The notes below the pieces were generated by a model. The model was not told where the DNA came from, did no database searches, and saw only the letters and a list, made by a program, of their open reading frames with translations. Shown in pieces: positions 11,272 through 14,082 of a stretch of DNA of 14,082 bases (positions within the stretch are counted from its first letter, which is position 1; each line of letters opens with the position of its first letter). A program made the translations under genes and the position numbers. Source of the stretch: Acidimicrobiia bacterium (GTDB lineage: Bacteria > Actinomycetota > Acidimicrobiia > Acidimicrobiales > Aldehydirespiratoraceae); NCBI GenBank assembly GCA_022824605.1, contig JAJDZO010000099.1, positions 1 through 14,082 of the forward strand, in the 5' to 3' direction.

Positions 11272-14082
11272 GTGCTGAGACAACGTTGGATGCTGATTAC
11301 TGCGGCGGGGATGCTGTCGAGCCTCGCCGCTCTGCTGCTGCTGATGGCGGTCCTTGCCGGCGACACCGTGACCGGCGCCGACGCCGGTATCGGCGGCGGT
11401 GTCGCCTCGCCCGAGCCACCGAACCCGGGCCAGTCCAGATACCCCAACCTCGGCTCCACCCTGAACGACATCGCTGCCGACCCCGAGAACGCCCAGGATC
11501 GTGTCGACTTCGGCGACCAGACCGACGGGATGCTCGCCGTCTCCATCAGCGTCGACGGCCACACCGGGCCCGTCGTCGACACCGTTGAGGAGCAGGGCGG
11601 CAGCGCATTCATCGTCTTCGACAGCTACGTCGAAGCCAACCTGCCCCCGACCGCGCTCGACGTGCTGGCCCGGACGCCCGGTGTCCGCTGGGCGCAACAG
11701 ATCATGCCGCCCATCCCGGCGGCTCTCGGTTCGGGCAAAAGCGGAGGTGTCGCCGCACACTTGGCGAACAAGTGGCACAACGCCGGAATCAAGGGGCGAG
11801 GCGTCAAGGTCGGCGTGATCGACCACGGATTCTCGAAACTGGGACTCCACAGGGGCGGCGACCTGCCCAGAAACGTCTTCGGCTATTGCTTCGACAGCAA
11901 CGGCAACGCGCACCCCGGTGGCGGACACCACTGCTCCTACGGCTCCGAGCACGGAACGTCGGTCGCCGAGATCGTGATGGACATGGCGCCCCAAGCCACC
12001 CTCTACGTCTCCAACCCGCGCACCAAGGGCCAGCTCCAGGATGCGACCGAGTGGCTGCACTCGCAAGGGGTGAAGGTCATCGTGCATGCCATCTCCTGGC
12101 ACTTCGACGGACCGGGCGACGGCACCACGAATTTCGACGTCTCGCCGCTCAACACCGTCGACTGGGCCGCTGACCGCGGCATCGTGTGGATCAACGCCGC
12201 CGGCAACCAGAACTGCGAGACCTGGTACAGCGAGGACGTCAGCGTCGACAACAACGGCCACGTCCTCTGGGACGGCTCGAGCAGCATCTACCAGAAACTG
12301 AACCTTCGGGAGGGCGTCGGAGGAGCGAACGTCCTCCTCCGCTGGAACGACACCTGGGGAGGCGACACTGCAGCCGCGGGCGCCACCGCGGACTTCGCCC
12401 TGCACTTCGTGGAGGTGACCGACGAAGCCAACAAGCAGCACAGGGTGGTTCGCACGATCGACAACCCGCAGAGCGGCGGCGCGGCTGACAATCCCTACGA
12501 GGGCGGCTGGTTCCAGGCGCCTGACAGGCGCCAGTACGCGTTCATGGTCGAATGGAAGGGCGCGGGACAGCCTCCAGCGGGTATCGGGTTGCAGGTGGTG
12601 TCCTGGAATCCCCAGGGAGACCCTCCCTTCGTCACGGAGGGCCGCAGCATCATGACCCCCGCCGACAGCGACCACCCCGGCATGCTCAGCGTGGGTGCCG
12701 CGAACTGGCGGAACACGGACATACACAAGACCAGCAGCCGCGGCCCCACTTTCGACGGCCGCGTCAAGCCGGACATCGTCGCATCGTCGTGTGTGGTCAC
12801 CGCCACCCGTTCTGAGTTCTGCGGCAGCAGCGCGGCCGCGGCGCATGTGGGCGGTCTCGCCGCGCTCGTCATCCAGAAGAGTCCCGGCATTACCCCGACG
12901 CAAGTGGCCGACTACCTAAAGGCGCACGCCGCCCCGCAGACCGAGGAACCGGGCGATCCCGTGCCCAACAACACGTACGGCCACGGGTACGCGAAGCTGC
13001 CGTCGCTGACCTGCGTCGAGGAGCTCGACGGCTCGGGCAGCACGGTTTCGGGCAGCTGGACCAACGCATGCACCCCTGCGGCCGACCCGAACAGGCACAG
13101 CCGCTTCTACGTCATCAAGGTCGCGGAGCAGCAGACAGTGACGATCTCGGTGTCGGTCAGTGATCCTGGCGTGGATGCTCCCTCGCTCTATCTCCGAAGC
13201 GGGTACGGCAATCAAGCGGGCACTCCCGTGCACCAGGCCGAGAACACCGGCACGCAGGCCACCGTCTCCATCGCTCAGCAACTGGATCCTGGCACCTACA
13301 CGATCCAGGCGGCCGCAGCCGCAGACGGACAGACCGGCAATTTCTCGCTCGATGTCTCGTCCTTGTCAGCGCCGACTGTCGGCATCACCAAAGACGCCGA
13401 CCCGGTGACCGAGGGCAGTCCTGCGGTCTTCACCGTCACCGCCACCCCGACGCCTGCGGCCGACCTTGACGTCACGGCCCATGTCTGGGACTGGCGGGGA
13501 ACCTTCGGAGTGGTCAACGGTCCTCGCACTGTCACGATCCCAGCTACCGGCCAGAACGCCGGCACCGCAAAGATCTCAGTCGACACGGTCGGCGACGACA
13601 CCGCAGAACTCAACAGCGAGCTCTACGTTCAGATCATTCCCAGCCCCGACTACAGACTTCCCTCAACCGGAGGCAAGGCAGGCGTCACTGTTGTCAGCGA
13701 CGACCCATTCTCCTGCACAAGAGAGCTGCCCGACGATGGCAGGTTCTCCGACACGCTCAAGTCGCCGTGTACGGGCGGTACCGGAGGCGGATACCGTCAC
13801 GATTACACGTTCACCCTCACCCGGGCAAGTGACTTCACCATCAACATGACGACCCCTGGCTTCGCGGGGTATTACAACCAGCTCATCCTTCGGAAGGAGA
13901 GAGCAGATCCGCAGCTCTATCCGAAGTATGTTGCCGGTGATTACAAGAGTGGACCGGGATTGAACGCTCGAATCATCAAACGGCTCGAACCCGGCAACTA
14001 CATACTTGAAGCCACAACCCGCGTCGGCATACGCAGGGTCTTGGACTACTCACTCAGTGTCCAGGGCATGCCGACACAAAGC
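11272..14082 (+). CDS. Secreted subtilisin-like serine protease (peptidase S8) with C-terminal beta-sandwich repeats, 3' end cut off
   Basis: An open frame of 937 codons that leaves the right edge without a stop. GTG 11272 has GGGGAGGA (11257-11264) seven bases upstream. Residues 1-38 form a signal peptide (LRQR, a long hydrophobic core, GADA-like cleavage). Residues about 60-150 resemble an inhibitory propeptide. The S8 catalytic domain shows D184 (VGVIDHG), H227 (GSEHGTS), the oxyanion N312 (NAAGNQ) and S520 (CGSSAAAAHVGG). About 120 residues between N312 and S520 (325-450) form a probable inserted beta domain. After residue 580 come a PPC-like domain (about 580-698; LDPGTYTIQA), a Calx-beta-like domain (about 700-810; PVTEGSPAVFTV) and a second PPC-like domain (about 812-930; LEPGNYILEA). 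The usual GTSxAxP serine motif is altered, with no proline. An extracellular degradative or processing role is likely; more domains or an anchor may follow. Confidence 0.92.
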   Translation, partial: MLRQRWMLITAAGMLSSLAALLLLMAVLAGDTVTGADAGIGGGVASPEPPNPGQSRYPNLGSTLNDIAADPENAQDRVDFGDQTDGMLAVSISVDGHTGPVVDTVEEQGGSAFIVFDSYVEANLPPTALDVLARTPGVRWAQQIMPPIPAALGSGKSGGVAAHLANKWHNAGIKGRGVKVGVIDHGFSKLGLHRGGDLPRNVFGYCFDSNGNAHPGGGHHCSYGSEHGTSVAEIVMDMAPQATLYVSNPRTKGQLQDATEWLHSQGVKVIVHAISWHFDGPGDGTTNFDVSPLNTVDWAADRGIVWINAAGNQNCETWYSEDVSVDNNGHVLWDGSSSIYQKLNLREGVGGANVLLRWNDTWGGDTAAAGATADFALHFVEVTDEANKQHRVVRTIDNPQSGGAADNPYEGGWFQAPDRRQYAFMVEWKGAGQPPAGIGLQVVSWNPQGDPPFVTEGRSIMTPADSDHPGMLSVGAANWRNTDIHKTSSRGPTFDGRVKPDIVASSCVVTATRSEFCGSSAAAAHVGGLAALVIQKSPGITPTQVADYLKAHAAPQTEEPGDPVPNNTYGHGYAKLPSLTCVEELDGSGSTVSGSWTNACTPAADPNRHSRFYVIKVAEQQTVTISVSVSDPGVDAPSLYLRSGYGNQAGTPVHQAENTGTQATVSIAQQLDPGTYTIQAAAAADGQTGNFSLDVSSLSAPTVGITKDADPVTEGSPAVFTVTATPTPAADLDVTAHVWDWRGTFGVVNGPRTVTIPATGQNAGTAKISVDTVGDDTAELNSELYVQIIPSPDYRLPSTGGKAGVTVVSDDPFSCTRELPDDGRFSDTLKSPCTGGTGGGYRHDYTFTLTRASDFTINMTTPGFAGYYNQLILRKERADPQLYPKYVAGDYKSGPGLNARIIKRLEPGNYILEATTRVGIRRVLDYSLSVQGMPTQS

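Noticed and set aside
11122..12903. A 593-codon open frame on the minus strand
   Set aside because: It lies wholly antisense to the protease and the end of the oxidoreductase, whose catalytic motifs, ribosome site and signal peptide are clear. Its product is low-complexity and lacks recognisable motifs; long antisense frames are common at high GC.
1..14082. tRNA, rRNA, CRISPR arrays, insertion sequences, integrase or attachment sites
   Set aside because: No spaced direct repeats, no transposase motifs and no cloverleaf-like sequence were noticed by eye; the spacers are too short for most of these.

Overview
This is a GC-rich, densely coded bacterial window that looks like an actinobacterium, most plausibly from the Acidimicrobiia or a relative. 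The pointers are strong G/C preference in third codon positions, frequent GTG and TTG starts, overlapping GTGA/ATGA gene junctions, apparently leaderless promoters (TANNNT six bases before an ATG), an F420-type luciferase-like oxidoreductase, and an actinobacterial-style antitoxin/DUF5615 pair. The phylum is an inference; no rRNA or tRNA gene is present to fix it.

Layout. Bases 1-2366 (+) form one coupled operon that enters from the left: the tail of an oligopeptide/dipeptide ABC transporter ATPase (OppD/DppD type), the complete partner ATPase (OppF/DppF type), a possible 14-codon mini-ORF, and a DapA-superfamily Schiff-base lyase. A phytanoyl-CoA dioxygenase-family gene (2441-3277, -) faces it. 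Next is a small toxin-antitoxin island (about 3340-4355, +): a short ORF resembling only the C-terminal half of a Phd/VapB-like antitoxin, then a complete pair made of a ribbon-helix-helix/DUF433-like antitoxin and a DUF5615 PIN-like toxin. The antitoxin start lies in a perfect 8-bp inverted repeat that spans the -10 box. Bases 4362-7613 (-) are a three-gene operon, read right to left: a BNR/Asp-box sialidase-fold protein without a signal peptide, a D-2-hydroxyacid dehydrogenase, and a mandelate racemase-type enolase-superfamily enzyme.

The right half is more mixed: a divergent MscS-type channel (7796-8896, +), a class I O-methyltransferase (8957-9619, -), a small single-pass membrane protein with a strong ribosome binding site (9833-10201, +), an LLM-class F420-dependent oxidoreductase (10257-11210, +), and a large secreted subtilisin-like protease (from 11272, +) that runs off the right edge after 937 codons.

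How the genes may work together (inference): the left two-thirds look like a scavenging locus. An Opp/Dpp-type importer would bring in a substrate. The sialidase-fold protein, an enolase-superfamily acid-sugar dehydratase candidate, a DapA-family keto-acid aldolase candidate, a 2-hydroxyacid dehydrogenase and an Fe(II)/2-oxoglutarate oxygenase could form a catabolic route for a sugar acid or modified glycan. The toxin-antitoxin island splits the two halves of this set. No rRNA, tRNA, CRISPR array, complete insertion sequence or replication origin was seen, and no gene-free stretch exceeds about 250 bases.
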